Assembly (NCBI GenBank): GCA_964516865.1
Contig: CAZEXD010000001.1
Coordinates: 1-53,085 of the forward strand
Direction of reading: 5' to 3'
Length of the DNA stretch: 53,085 bases
Source of the DNA: CAZEXD01 sp964516865
GTDB taxonomy: Bacteria; Patescibacteriota; Minisyncoccia; Minisyncoccales; Staskawiczbacteraceae
The translations under genes and the position numbers were made by a program. The notes beneath the pieces were generated by a model. That model made no database searches, had not been told where the DNA came from, and saw nothing but the letters and a program-made list of their open reading frames with translations. How positions within the stretch are numbered: the stretch's first letter is position 1; each line of letters begins with the position of its first letter. Shown here in pieces: positions 16,580 to 25,271 of the stretch.

Positions 16580-17324
16580 AATAATATTTCTTTTAAGGAA
16601 AAGATTGCCCGAACCGATAAAAAAACCTCTTCGTTGGATTTATCATAAATGGAACATAAGGATAGATAAAGATACGCTAAACTTTTTAAAAAAATATTAT
16701 AATCTTCCAGAAAAAGATGTTTTTCGTCTTTTGAGAACTGGGGGAAAATTAAGCGCCGATTTTTGGTTTTGTTCCAATCCAAAAACAGAGGAAGAGGTAA
16801 TAAGATTTTATGAAGAAAATCCTTTTTATGTTTTTAATCTTATTTTTTGGCATGGTACCTCATATCAAAGAAAGTTGCGCGCAGAATTGATTGATTTGGC
16901 GACAGGAAGAGTTTTGGACTACGGCGGCGGAACAGGCGATTTGTCTTTAAAACTTGCCCAAAAGGGATTAAAGGTAGATTACGCGGACCTTCAGGGGAAA
17001 ACATTTAATTTTGCCAGAAGTTTTTTAAAAGAAAATAATCTAAATATTAATATGATTAATTTAAGTAAAACCGGAATTTCAAGGCGGTACGACACTATTT
17101 TTTGCATAGATGTTATAGAGCATGTTAAAAATCCCAAATCTTTGCTTAAAAATTTAGTTCAACATTTAAAAAAGGATGGCAGATTAATAATAACCGCTTT
17201 GCACCCCGATATATCTAAAGGGGCGCCGATGCATTTTGAAATCAATTTTGATGCGGAGGAGTATTTAAAATCGCTTGGTATGGAAAAGACGAAAGAGCCA
17301 TTTTTGTGGATTAAAAAATTCTGA
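16566..17324 (+). CDS. Class I SAM-dependent methyltransferase
   Basis: 252 residues. Motif I is VLDYGGGTGDLSLKLA (SAM glycine loop), the motif II region VDYADLQG, and the post-I region DTIFCIDVIEHVKNP is typical of class I enzymes. About 100 N-terminal residues precede the Rossmann core. Position between a glycosyltransferase and Ugd suggests methylation of a sugar or glycan end, but a small-molecule substrate is equally possible. The start codon lies inside the end of the upstream GT2 gene. Confidence 0.8.
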   Translation: MTINKIIFLLRKRLPEPIKKPLRWIYHKWNIRIDKDTLNFLKKYYNLPEKDVFRLLRTGGKLSADFWFCSNPKTEEEVIRFYEENPFYVFNLIFWHGTSYQRKLRAELIDLATGRVLDYGGGTGDLSLKLAQKGLKVDYADLQGKTFNFARSFLKENNLNINMINLSKTGISRRYDTIFCIDVIEHVKNPKSLLKNLVQHLKKDGRLIITALHPDISKGAPMHFEINFDAEEYLKSLGMEKTKEPFLWIKKF

Positions 17325-17347
17325 AAAACTTTAAAATTATTTCAAAA

Positions 17348-18739
17348 ATGAAAACAAAAAAATTTAGAATTTGTGTTATTGGAACAGGTTATGTCGGATT
17401 GGTGACAGGAACTTGTTTTGCTGAAATTGGTCATAGAGTTATTTGTGTAGATAATAACAGAGAAAAGATAGAAAAACTTCAAAAAGGGTTATCGCCAATT
17501 TACGAGCCCGGACTTGATAAGTTGATTGCCAAAAACAAAAAAGCAGGCAGGTTGTTTTTTGGCACAGAAATTAAAGAAGGCGTTAAAAATTCAGATGTTA
17601 TTTTTATTGCTGTTCATACTCCCACAAAAGAAAATGGAGAAACTGATTTGCGTTTTGTGGAAGCAGTGGCAAAGGAAGTGGCAAAAGCAATGCAAAACTA
17701 TAAAGTGATAGTGAGTAAAAGCACAATGCCGGTAAAAACAGGGCAGAAGATAAAAGAAATAATGAAAAAGTTTGCCGGAAAAGGGATAAATTTTGATGTA
17801 GTTTCCAATCCGGAATTTTTAAAAGAGGGCACCGCGGTTGAAGATTTTTTGAAGCCGGATAGAATTGTGATTGGAGTGGAAAGCAAAAGAGCCAAAAAGA
17901 TTATGCAAGAATTGTATAAACCGATAAGGGCGCCAATTATTTTTACCGATATTGAATCAGCCGAAATTATAAAACACGCCTGCAACGCTTTTTTAGCGAC
18001 AAAGATATCGTTTATTAATGCCATTGCCAATATTTGCGAAAAAAATGGGGCTGATGTGCAAGAAGTGGCGATGGCTATAGGATTAGATAAGAGAATAGGG
18101 AATAGTTTTTTGAGGGCGGGATTGGGGTTCGGCGGTTCTTGTCTTCCCAAAGATATTAACGCTTTTATAAAAGTGGCAGAAAAATCAGGTTATGATTTTA
18201 GACTTTTGAAAGAGGTAAAAAAAATTAATACAAAACAAAGAGAAAATTTTATTAAAAAAATAATAGAAAATTTAGAGGAATTAAAAGATAAAAAATTGGC
18301 GATATTGGGGTTATCTTTTAAACCAAATACTGATGATATGAGAGAAGCTCCTTCAATTGATGTTATCAATAAGTTAGTTGAAAAAGGGGCGATAATCAAA
18401 GCTTACGATCCTGTAGCGATAGAAAAAGCCAGAGGTATTTTCGGCAGTAAAATTATTTATTGCCTTAATCCGTATCAGGCGGTTAAAGATTCAGACGCTT
18501 TGATTATTCTAACCGATTGGGATGAATTTAAAAATATGGATATAAAGAAGATTAAAAAATTATTAAAAATGCCGATAATTTTTGACGGCAGAAATATTTT
18601 TGAGCCCCAAAAAATGGCGAAATTAGGCTTTAAATATTATTCTTTCGGCAGGCAAGGGGACAGTTCTTTCGGCAGGCAAGGGGACAGACCTGGGACTGTC
18701 CCCAACCAACATGGCAAGACCAACAAGACAATTTTATAA
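17348..18739 (+). CDS. ugd: UDP-glucose 6-dehydrogenase with repeat-derived C-terminal extension
   Basis: 463 residues. Oxidises UDP-glucose (or a related UDP-sugar) to the uronate with two NAD+. Seen: Rossmann loop VIGTGYVGLVTGTCFAEIGH, STMPVKTG, substrate loop NPEFLKEGTAVEDF, and the active site FGGSCLPKDINAF with the catalytic Cys. The C-terminal NAD/UDP domain includes GLSFKPNTDDMREAPS. The normal end of the family falls at about residue 433 (KYYSFGR). The last 30 or so residues come from a duplicated 24-nt repeat, a REP hairpin and the start of the RAYT gene, so the tail is an insertion artefact. Activity should be unaffected. Confidence 0.9.
   Translation: MKTKKFRICVIGTGYVGLVTGTCFAEIGHRVICVDNNREKIEKLQKGLSPIYEPGLDKLIAKNKKAGRLFFGTEIKEGVKNSDVIFIAVHTPTKENGETDLRFVEAVAKEVAKAMQNYKVIVSKSTMPVKTGQKIKEIMKKFAGKGINFDVVSNPEFLKEGTAVEDFLKPDRIVIGVESKRAKKIMQELYKPIRAPIIFTDIESAEIIKHACNAFLATKISFINAIANICEKNGADVQEVAMAIGLDKRIGNSFLRAGLGFGGSCLPKDINAFIKVAEKSGYDFRLLKEVKKINTKQRENFIKKIIENLEELKDKKLAILGLSFKPNTDDMREAPSIDVINKLVEKGAIIKAYDPVAIEKARGIFGSKIIYCLNPYQAVKDSDALIILTDWDEFKNMDIKKIKKLLKMPIIFDGRNIFEPQKMAKLGFKYYSFGRQGDSSFGRQGDRPGTVPNQHGKTNKTIL
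18640..18687 (+). repeat. Perfect 24-nt tandem duplication at the end of ugd
   Basis: The sequence starting TTCTTTCGGCAGGCAAGGGG occurs at 18640-18663 and, unchanged, at 18664-18687. It encodes SFGRQGD twice. Each copy ends in GGGGACAG, the left arm of the REP hairpin. Confidence 0.85.
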
Positions 18740-19381
18740 GGGAGGATTTTGGCATATATTAAACCGAGGAATTGATAAAATGGATATTTTCCGCAGCAAA
18801 GAAGATTATAATTTTTACCTTTATAAAATAAAAGAATCTTTTAATAAATATCCGGTTGGAATTTGCGCGTTCAACTTTCTTTCAAATCACATTCATTATT
18901 TAATAAAACAAACAAGAGAAGAAATTCCACCAAATAAATTCATTGCAAGCGTTCACACAAGTTTAGGTAATTATATTAATCGGAAATATACAAGAGTTGG
19001 ACATCTGTTTCAAAATAGATGCAAGATTAAAGATATTAAAGAAGACAAACATCTTTTAGTCATATCTGTTTATATAAATTTGAATAAAGTTTTAGAAGAA
19101 TTACAAAAGAGAAAGAAAACTACTATTTTAAAAAGCGAGTTGCAAAAATTATTAAAGTCAGCCGAAATTGATCCATGGAGTAGCTATCCTGTATATTTAG
19201 GGATAAGAGAAGATGGCATTACGGAATGTGAGTTTATTTTATCGCTTTTATCAGATGATATTAAAAAAGCAAGAAAAGAATATAAAAAATTCGCCGAAGA
19301 ACTTCTTACTTCGGGTTATTTCTTAAAGACAAGAGATTTATTGTTTGAATAATAAACGGGGACAGACCTGGGACTGTCCCC
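18680..19381 (+). mobile_element. REP/RAYT unit (Y1 transposase between identical REP hairpins)
   Basis: A 702-bp unit bounded by two identical 24-nt palindromic repeats in the same orientation, at 18680-18703 and 19358-19381. Each folds with arms GGGGACAG and CTGTCCCC around the 8-nt loop ACCTGGGA. The Y1 transposase gene lies between them. This matches the known layout of REP-associated tyrosine transposases. The unit sits exactly at the 3' end of ugd. Confidence 0.85.
18711..19352 (+). CDS. REP-associated tyrosine (Y1, IS200-like) transposase
   Basis: 213 residues. N-terminal GGFWHILNRGIDKMDIF and the metal-binding HUH motif H60-I-H62 (FLSNHIHYLI) are diagnostic of TnpA_REP proteins. VGHLFQNRCKIKDI and YINLNKV match the conserved second half. 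These enzymes cut and join single-stranded REP hairpins. It is flanked by identical REP hairpins, and its first 29 nt overlap the extended end of ugd. It looks intact. Confidence 0.85.
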   Translation: MARPTRQFYKGGFWHILNRGIDKMDIFRSKEDYNFYLYKIKESFNKYPVGICAFNFLSNHIHYLIKQTREEIPPNKFIASVHTSLGNYINRKYTRVGHLFQNRCKIKDIKEDKHLLVISVYINLNKVLEELQKRKKTTILKSELQKLLKSAEIDPWSSYPVYLGIREDGITECEFILSLLSDDIKKARKEYKKFAEELLTSGYFLKTRDLLFE

Positions 19382-19390
19382 ATTGAACCT

Positions 19391-20323
19391 ATGTGCATAA
19401 AAAAGATATTAATTACAGGTTCCTCTGGGACGATTGGCACCCGGCTTTTTGAAAAACTTTTGGAAAAAAACTATCAGGTTGTCGGTTTTGATAAAAAGAA
19501 GAATAAGTGGTATAAACATTTAGATGAATTGACTATAAAGGGAAATCTCTTAAATAAAAAAGATTTATTAAAAATCCCCAAAGGCATTAATTTAATAATT
19601 CATTTGGCGGCTAATGCCCGCGTTTATGATTTGGTGGTAAACCCGGATTTGGCTTTGGAAAATGTGATTTCTACCTACAATATTTTAGAATTTGCGCGCA
19701 AGAATAATATAAAAAAATTTATTTTCTCTTCTAGCAGAGAAGTATACGGCAACAGAAAAAAAGCGATTGCTAAAGAAAAAGAAGTTGATATTCAGTTATG
19801 CGAAAGCCCTTACGCCGCCAGCAAAATTTCAGATGAGGCGCTGATTTATTCTTTTTCAAAATGTTATGGCATAGATTATATTATTTTTCGTTTATCCAAT
19901 GTTTATGGAATGTATGATGAGAGCGACAGATTTATTCCTTTGATGATTAGAAAAATGCGCAAGAACGAAGATGTAGAGATTTATGGCAAAAACAAGCTTT
20001 TAGATTTTACCTATATTGACGATTGCGTAGAAGGTATAATTAAGGGAATTGAAAGATTTTCTTACGCAAAAAATAACACTTTTAACATCGCCAGCGGCAA
20101 GGGCGAAAAGTTAATTAAAGTTGCCCGGCTTCTTAAAAAAAGTTTAAACAGTAAAAGCAAAATTTTCATAAAACAAAGTCGTCAAGGCGAGGTAATTCAA
20201 TTTATCGCCGATATTTCTAAAGCAAAAAGATTGTTTAATTATATACCAAAGATTAATATAAACAGAGGAGTTAAGCTTTCAACAAAATGGTATTTTCACT
20301 ATGATTCCCTTGAACAGAATTAA
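19391..20323 (+). CDS. NAD-dependent epimerase/dehydratase (extended SDR)
   Basis: 310 residues. NAD-binding loop ILITGSSGTIGTRLFEKL, active-site SSSREVYG and YAASK (catalytic Tyr and Lys), and IYGKNKLLDFTYIDDCV near the substrate domain. It modifies an NDP-sugar (epimerisation or dehydration); the exact sugar is not evident. It begins 9 nt after the right REP hairpin, so the RAYT unit separates it from ugd, with which it was probably contiguous. Its end overlaps the next flippase gene. Confidence 0.8.
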   Translation: MCIKKILITGSSGTIGTRLFEKLLEKNYQVVGFDKKKNKWYKHLDELTIKGNLLNKKDLLKIPKGINLIIHLAANARVYDLVVNPDLALENVISTYNILEFARKNNIKKFIFSSSREVYGNRKKAIAKEKEVDIQLCESPYAASKISDEALIYSFSKCYGIDYIIFRLSNVYGMYDESDRFIPLMIRKMRKNEDVEIYGKNKLLDFTYIDDCVEGIIKGIERFSYAKNNTFNIASGKGEKLIKVARLLKKSLNSKSKIFIKQSRQGEVIQFIADISKAKRLFNYIPKININRGVKLSTKWYFHYDSLEQN

Positions 20324-21785
20324 AAATATTTTATTAATTGAAAAATCCGGTTCTCTTTCCGAAAAAACAATAAAAGGAAGCGTGTGGCTTCTTCTTTTAC
20401 GCGTTGTTGATCAATTTCTTCGTTTTGTAAAGATAATTATTTTAGCCAGAATTTTATCTCCAAACGACTTTGGTCTTTTTGGAGCTTCTTTGGCTGTTTT
20501 TGCTATGGCGGAATCTTTTTCTCAAACAGGTTTTCAGCAGGCTTTAATTCAAAAAAAAGAAAATGTTAAAAATTATCTTAATACAGCTTGGACTATTCAA
20601 ATAATAAGAGGCCTTATTTTATCTATTATTTTATTTATTACCGCACCGTTAGCGGCCAATTTTTTTAAAACTCCTCAGATAGCGTTGATGATAAGAATTT
20701 TAGCGCTTTCAACTTTTTGTTCTAGTTTTACCAATATTGGCTTGGTTTATTTTCAAAAAGAACTGCAAATGCATAAGTATTTTATGTATCAATCTATAGG
20801 AGGTTTGTTAGATTTTTTAGCCACTGTGACTATAGTATTAATATGGCCTACTGTGTGGGCCCTTATTTTCGGTTTCTTAATGGGCAATATTTTTAAAATT
20901 ATAATCTCTTACAAAGTACACCCTTATCGTCCAAGATTTAAAATTAGTTTTACAAAAGCAAAAGAGCTTTTTAATTTTGGAAAATGGATTTTTAGTTCCA
21001 ACATTATTGGTTTTTTTATACTTCAAGGAGACAGTATTTTTATAGGTAAATTATTAGGAATGGCGTCTCTTGGTTTTTACCAGGTGGCGTATAAAATAGC
21101 GAGTTTTTTAAATACAGAAATAATTTTTGGCACTCTTTTTCCCGCTTATTCAAAAATACAGGATAATAAAGATGCGCTTAAAAAAGCATATTTTAACACG
21201 CTTAAAATATCATTTTTTATTTTTATGCCTATGGCCGGAGGGATTTTTGTGATATCAAATGATATAATAAAAATATTTTTTGGCGATAAATGGCTCCCGG
21301 CTGCGGTTCCTTTAAAATTTTTAATATGGTCCAGCCTGTTATGGGGTATTGTGACAATAACAGCCCCTTTAATTCAAGCTGTTGGAAAGCCAAAAATAGA
21401 AACATTTTGGAACGGAGTGAGATTTGCGCTTCTGTTACTTTTTCTCTACCCATTTGTTGCTATTTATGGAATATCCGGCGCCGCTTTGGTAGTTTTATTA
21501 AGCGTTTTTGTGTCAAGTGTTGGTTTTGTATTGTCGGCACTAAAGATTATTGGGGCAAAGATTAAAGATTTTTGGAAGATAATGGCAATTCCTTTTATTT
21601 CTACAATAATAATGATATTAATTGTTTGGCAAAGCGATTTAATATTTTTTGGGAGGATTAATCTTTTTTACAAAATAATATTGGGCGGGTTAATTTATTT
21701 TTTATTGATGTATATCGCAGAGAAAAAAAATTATTATCAAATAACCCCGCTTTTTAAAAGAATTTTATTTTTGTTTAAAGAATAA
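20301..21785 (+). CDS. WzxC-like lipopolysaccharide/polysaccharide flippase
   Basis: 494 residues with about 12-14 membrane segments. The N-terminal SLSEKTIKGSVWLLLLRVVD and IILARILSPNDFGLFG are typical of WzxC/colanic-acid-type MOP transporters. FSQTGFQQALIQKK and YLNTAWTIQIIRG follow in the expected order. It would export an undecaprenyl-linked repeat unit. The subtype differs from the flippase at 14202. It starts inside the end of the preceding epimerase gene. Confidence 0.85.
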   Translation: MIPLNRIKNILLIEKSGSLSEKTIKGSVWLLLLRVVDQFLRFVKIIILARILSPNDFGLFGASLAVFAMAESFSQTGFQQALIQKKENVKNYLNTAWTIQIIRGLILSIILFITAPLAANFFKTPQIALMIRILALSTFCSSFTNIGLVYFQKELQMHKYFMYQSIGGLLDFLATVTIVLIWPTVWALIFGFLMGNIFKIIISYKVHPYRPRFKISFTKAKELFNFGKWIFSSNIIGFFILQGDSIFIGKLLGMASLGFYQVAYKIASFLNTEIIFGTLFPAYSKIQDNKDALKKAYFNTLKISFFIFMPMAGGIFVISNDIIKIFFGDKWLPAAVPLKFLIWSSLLWGIVTITAPLIQAVGKPKIETFWNGVRFALLLLFLYPFVAIYGISGAALVVLLSVFVSSVGFVLSALKIIGAKIKDFWKIMAIPFISTIIMILIVWQSDLIFFGRINLFYKIILGGLIYFLLMYIAEKKNYYQITPLFKRILFLFKE

Positions 21786-21820
21786 GACTTTTAATTACAA
21801 AAGAATAATAAATCAAAAAA

Positions 21821-24007
21821 ATGAAAAACATTAAAATTTTAGCTACTATTGGGCCTTCCTCATTTAAAAAGGAGATTATTCAAAAAATGGATTCTTTTGG
21901 CGTAGATTTGTTCCGGCTTAATCTTTCTCATACAAAAATTGAAGATTTTAAAAACTTTGTTAAAGAAATTAAGCAATGGACAAAAAAACCAATTTGTATT
22001 GACACGGAAGGGGCTCAAATTAGAACCGGTAAATTTAAAAAAGACAAAATTTTGGCTCAGAATAATTCTATTGTTTCTTTGGTTCCTGCCGAAATTTTGG
22101 GCGACAAAAAAAACATTCCTCTTTATCCTATTATTCCCCACAAAGTTTTAAAAGAAGGAGATATTCTTTATTTGGATTTTCATAATGTAATAATTCAGGT
22201 GATAAAAATTAACGGCAAGGAGGTTAAAGCCAGAATATTGGAAGGAGGATGGGTGGGGTCAAACAAAGGAGTAAATATGGATAGACCTCTTGATTTGCCG
22301 GCTTTTACGAAGAAGGACTTGGCAATTTTTCAAATAGCAAAAAAAGAAGAAATGAATTATATCGCTTTATCTTTCGCCTCCAGAAAAGAAGACATTGAAG
22401 AATTAAGAAAAATTTTTCAATACCCCATTTTTGTTATTAGCAAAATAGAAAGCAGGAAGGGAGTAGAAAATGTGGAAGAAATTTGTCGATATAGCGATGC
22501 TATTTTAATTGACAGAATGGATTTGTCTCGCGATATACCCTTGCAAAAAATAGGCTTGGCCCAAAAATCTATTTTAGATACCGTAAAAAAAATTAAGAAA
22601 CCTGTTTTTGTGGCTACAAACCTTTTGGATGCAATGATGGAAAACTTTCAACCGACAAGGAGCGAAATTAATGATATCACCAATATTTTATTATCAGGCG
22701 CCTCAGGTTTGGTTTTGGCGGCGGAAACAGCCATTGGAAAACATCCAGCCGAGTGTGTCAGAATGGCAAGTGGGATAATAAAAGAGGTAATAAGATATCA
22801 AAAGGAAAAAGATAAAAAATATTTAACTTCGATTTACGATTATAATTTAATTGAACCTCACGGAGGCGAATTGGTGCAAAATATTATTAATAAAGAAGCG
22901 ATTCAAAACATCGATAAATTGCCAAAATTAAAAATTTCAAAAGAGACAATATTGGATGTAGTTCAAATTGTGGAAGGAACGTATTCGCCGCTGAGAGGAT
23001 TTATGGATTTCAAGAATTTAATTTCGGTTTTAGATAATTATAGGCTTTCAAATGGAATAATTTGGACTTTGCCGATTTTGTTGCAAGCGACTAAAAAAGA
23101 GATTAAATTTAAAGAAGGGGAAACCGTCGCTCTTTTGGAAGAAACTGGAAAAGAGGTATTTGCTTTAATAAATGTTTCTGAAATTAAGAAAATTGATTTA
23201 GAAAAAATAGCCAAAAAGTGGTTTGGGACAACTGATAAATCGCACCCTGGGGTGGTTAATTTCAAAAAGAAAGGAGATTATATAATAGCTGGAGAAGTTT
23301 TTTTAATTGAGAAACCAAATTCTTACGCTGAGTTTTATGCTTTAACCCCGAAGCAAAGTAGGGAAATTTTTAAGAACTTTGGTTGGCAAAAAATTGTAGG
23401 GTTTCATACCAGGAATGTTATTCACCGAGGGCATGAATTTATCCAGAAAGAAGCTTTAAAGAAAGCCGACGCCGACGCTTTGTTTATAAGTCCTGTTATT
23501 GGTCCCAAGAAAAAAGGTGATTTTACTGCTCAAGCGATTGTTTCGGCATACGAAGTGATGATTAATAAAAAATACTATCATCCTTATTCGGCAATTATTG
23601 GAGCATTTGCGACATATTCAAGATATTCAGGACCGAGAGAGGCGGTTTTTACCGCTTTGTGCAGAAAAAATTTCGGATGTAGTCATTTTATTGTTGGTCG
23701 TGATCATACGGGTGTAGGCAATTTTTATAAACCGGATGCCTCGCAGAAGATATTTCAAAAAATAGGCGATATTGGTATTGTTCCCTTATTTTTTAACACT
23801 GCTTATTTTTGCAAAAAATGCGGTCAGGTGACAGATTATTGTAGGCACGGAGAGGAATCAAAAATAACTATTAGCGGTACAAAAATAAGGAATTGTTTGA
23901 TAAACAATGAAAAAATACCCGATTATCTGATGCGAAATGATATTAGTAAAATGCTCAAAGATATGTACAAATCTAATAAAGATATTTTATTTGAAAAAGG
24001 AGAATAA
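21821..24007 (+). CDS. Fusion of a pyruvate-kinase-like module with ATP sulfurylase
   Basis: 728 residues. Residues 1 to about 335 follow pyruvate kinase domains A and B: R32/N34/S36 in FRLNLSH, DTEGAQIRT (usually DTKGPEIRT), K208 and E210 in ISKIES, D234 in DRMDLS (usually ARGDLG), T266, PTRSE, and AAETAIGKHP (usually SGESAKG-YP). The C-terminal effector domain of pyruvate kinase is absent. Residues from about 342 form a full ATP sulfurylase: IEPHGGEL, H529TRNVIHRGH538 (usually QTRNPxHRxH), SGPREA, GRDHTG (626-631), a CxxC zinc site and S685GTKIR690. It would make APS from sulfate and ATP; the kinase module could regenerate ATP or be regulatory. It is followed 7 nt later by APS kinase. Confidence 0.85.
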   Translation: MKNIKILATIGPSSFKKEIIQKMDSFGVDLFRLNLSHTKIEDFKNFVKEIKQWTKKPICIDTEGAQIRTGKFKKDKILAQNNSIVSLVPAEILGDKKNIPLYPIIPHKVLKEGDILYLDFHNVIIQVIKINGKEVKARILEGGWVGSNKGVNMDRPLDLPAFTKKDLAIFQIAKKEEMNYIALSFASRKEDIEELRKIFQYPIFVISKIESRKGVENVEEICRYSDAILIDRMDLSRDIPLQKIGLAQKSILDTVKKIKKPVFVATNLLDAMMENFQPTRSEINDITNILLSGASGLVLAAETAIGKHPAECVRMASGIIKEVIRYQKEKDKKYLTSIYDYNLIEPHGGELVQNIINKEAIQNIDKLPKLKISKETILDVVQIVEGTYSPLRGFMDFKNLISVLDNYRLSNGIIWTLPILLQATKKEIKFKEGETVALLEETGKEVFALINVSEIKKIDLEKIAKKWFGTTDKSHPGVVNFKKKGDYIIAGEVFLIEKPNSYAEFYALTPKQSREIFKNFGWQKIVGFHTRNVIHRGHEFIQKEALKKADADALFISPVIGPKKKGDFTAQAIVSAYEVMINKKYYHPYSAIIGAFATYSRYSGPREAVFTALCRKNFGCSHFIVGRDHTGVGNFYKPDASQKIFQKIGDIGIVPLFFNTAYFCKKCGQVTDYCRHGEESKITISGTKIRNCLINNEKIPDYLMRNDISKMLKDMYKSNKDILFEKGE

Positions 24008-24014
24008 GACAAAA

Positions 24015-24539
24015 ATGATAATTTGGTTTACCGGGCTTTCCGGTTCGGGCAAAACAACATTGGCAAGATATTTAAAAGAGATTTTAGAAAGAAATGGTTT
24101 TTCTGTTTTTCATATTGATGGAGATGTTTTTCGCACTCAGTATAAGAAAGAAAACAGATTTTGTCGCAAAGACATTATAGAAAATAATAGGAATATAATT
24201 TCTTATTGTTCGCAATTGAAAAAAAATTATGATTTTTTGCTTGTTTCGGTTATCGCTCCCTATCAAAAGACGAGAGACGAGGCAAGAAAAATTTTTCAAA
24301 AGGAATATTTGGAAATATTTTTAAATTGTCCCTTGGAGATTTTGATAAAAAATGATGTAAAAGGATTGTACAAAAAAGCGAAAAAAGGAGAAATTAAAAA
24401 TCTAATTGGTTTCTCCCAAAACTCTCCTTATGAAAAACCACAAAAACCAGATTTAGAAATAAGGACAGATAAAACCAATATAGAGGAGTCCTTAAAGCAG
24501 ATAATAGATTTAATTAAGAAAAATGGAATCTCAATCTGA
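24015..24539 (+). CDS. cysC: Adenylylsulfate (APS) kinase
   Basis: 174 residues. It phosphorylates APS to PAPS, the sulfate donor. Seen: Walker A GLSGSGKTTLARYL, IDGDVFR (usually DGDNVR), SVIAPYQKTRDEAR, and the C-terminal KGLYKKAKKGEIKNLIGF plus SPYEKPQKPDLEI, all in family order. The chosen ATG at 24015 puts the P-loop directly after the start; an earlier in-frame ATG (23937) lies inside the ATP sulfurylase gene and is unlikely. The 3' end overlaps the sulfotransferase gene by 17 nt. Confidence 0.92.
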   Translation: MIIWFTGLSGSGKTTLARYLKEILERNGFSVFHIDGDVFRTQYKKENRFCRKDIIENNRNIISYCSQLKKNYDFLLVSVIAPYQKTRDEARKIFQKEYLEIFLNCPLEILIKNDVKGLYKKAKKGEIKNLIGFSQNSPYEKPQKPDLEIRTDKTNIEESLKQIIDLIKKNGISI

Positions 24540-25269
24540 AAAAATAATATTAGTTGCAGATTATGGTCGGTCAGGGCAGGGCTGGCTTTCTTATATGCTC
24601 TGTTATATTTTAAATGCCCGATTTATTGAACCATATGATTTTTTAAAAGGTAGAAAGTATTCCAAATCCGATTATGTTTTTAACCTCACTCAGGGAAATT
24701 TGCCGGACAGAGAAAAGACTTGTTATTCAATGGTGGTGAAAACTCACGAGTTTCCCGCACCCGATTTTAATTTAACAGATAAGGTGATTTTTTTAACTCG
24801 CGACCCGAGAGATGTGGCTGTTTCTGCTTATTATATGCACTTATTTTATGAAAAAAAATACAGGAAATTAAGAAGTTTTTTAGGAAGGATAGTGAGTTTA
24901 ATAAGAAGTATTAGAATAATAAATTATATTCGCACAGCTAAGGGTTGGAAAAAGTATTTTCAAAAATGGCAAGAAGTGCCGTATTATTTTGTAAGATACG
25001 AAGATTTATTGTTAAAAACTAAAGAAACCTTAAATGGTATTTTGGATTACCTTGGCGTTTCGGTAAAAGAGAATATTATTGAAGAAGCCGTTAATAAATT
25101 TTCTTTTGAAAAAATAACCGGTAGAAAAAAAGGAGAAGAAGACCCAAACAACCCCGAATTTAGAAAAGGTATTATTGGAGATTACAAAAATCATTTTTCA
25201 AAATCAGAATTAATAATCTTTAAATTAATCTGCGGGAAAGAAGCAAAAAAGGCAGGTTATAATTTATAA
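24523..25269 (+). CDS. PAPS-dependent sulfotransferase
   Basis: 248 residues of the Sulfotransfer_1 type. The 5'-phosphosulfate loop is YGRSGQGWLSYML, the 3'-phosphate site is VIFLTRDPRDVAVSAYY, and the conserved FRKGIIGDYKNHFS lies near the end. It would transfer sulfate from PAPS to a hydroxyl or amino group, here probably on a sugar of the surface glycan. Overlap with cysC implies coupled translation, so PAPS supply and use are linked. Acceptor unknown; no carbohydrate-recognition hints are visible. Confidence 0.9.
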   Translation: MESQSEKIILVADYGRSGQGWLSYMLCYILNARFIEPYDFLKGRKYSKSDYVFNLTQGNLPDREKTCYSMVVKTHEFPAPDFNLTDKVIFLTRDPRDVAVSAYYMHLFYEKKYRKLRSFLGRIVSLIRSIRIINYIRTAKGWKKYFQKWQEVPYYFVRYEDLLLKTKETLNGILDYLGVSVKENIIEEAVNKFSFEKITGRKKGEEDPNNPEFRKGIIGDYKNHFSKSELIIFKLICGKEAKKAGYNL

Positions 25270-25271
25270 AT

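Noticed and set aside
17526..18399. Several open frames in other phases of ugd
   Set aside because: Ugd motifs cover the whole span in one frame; the others have no domain and biased composition.
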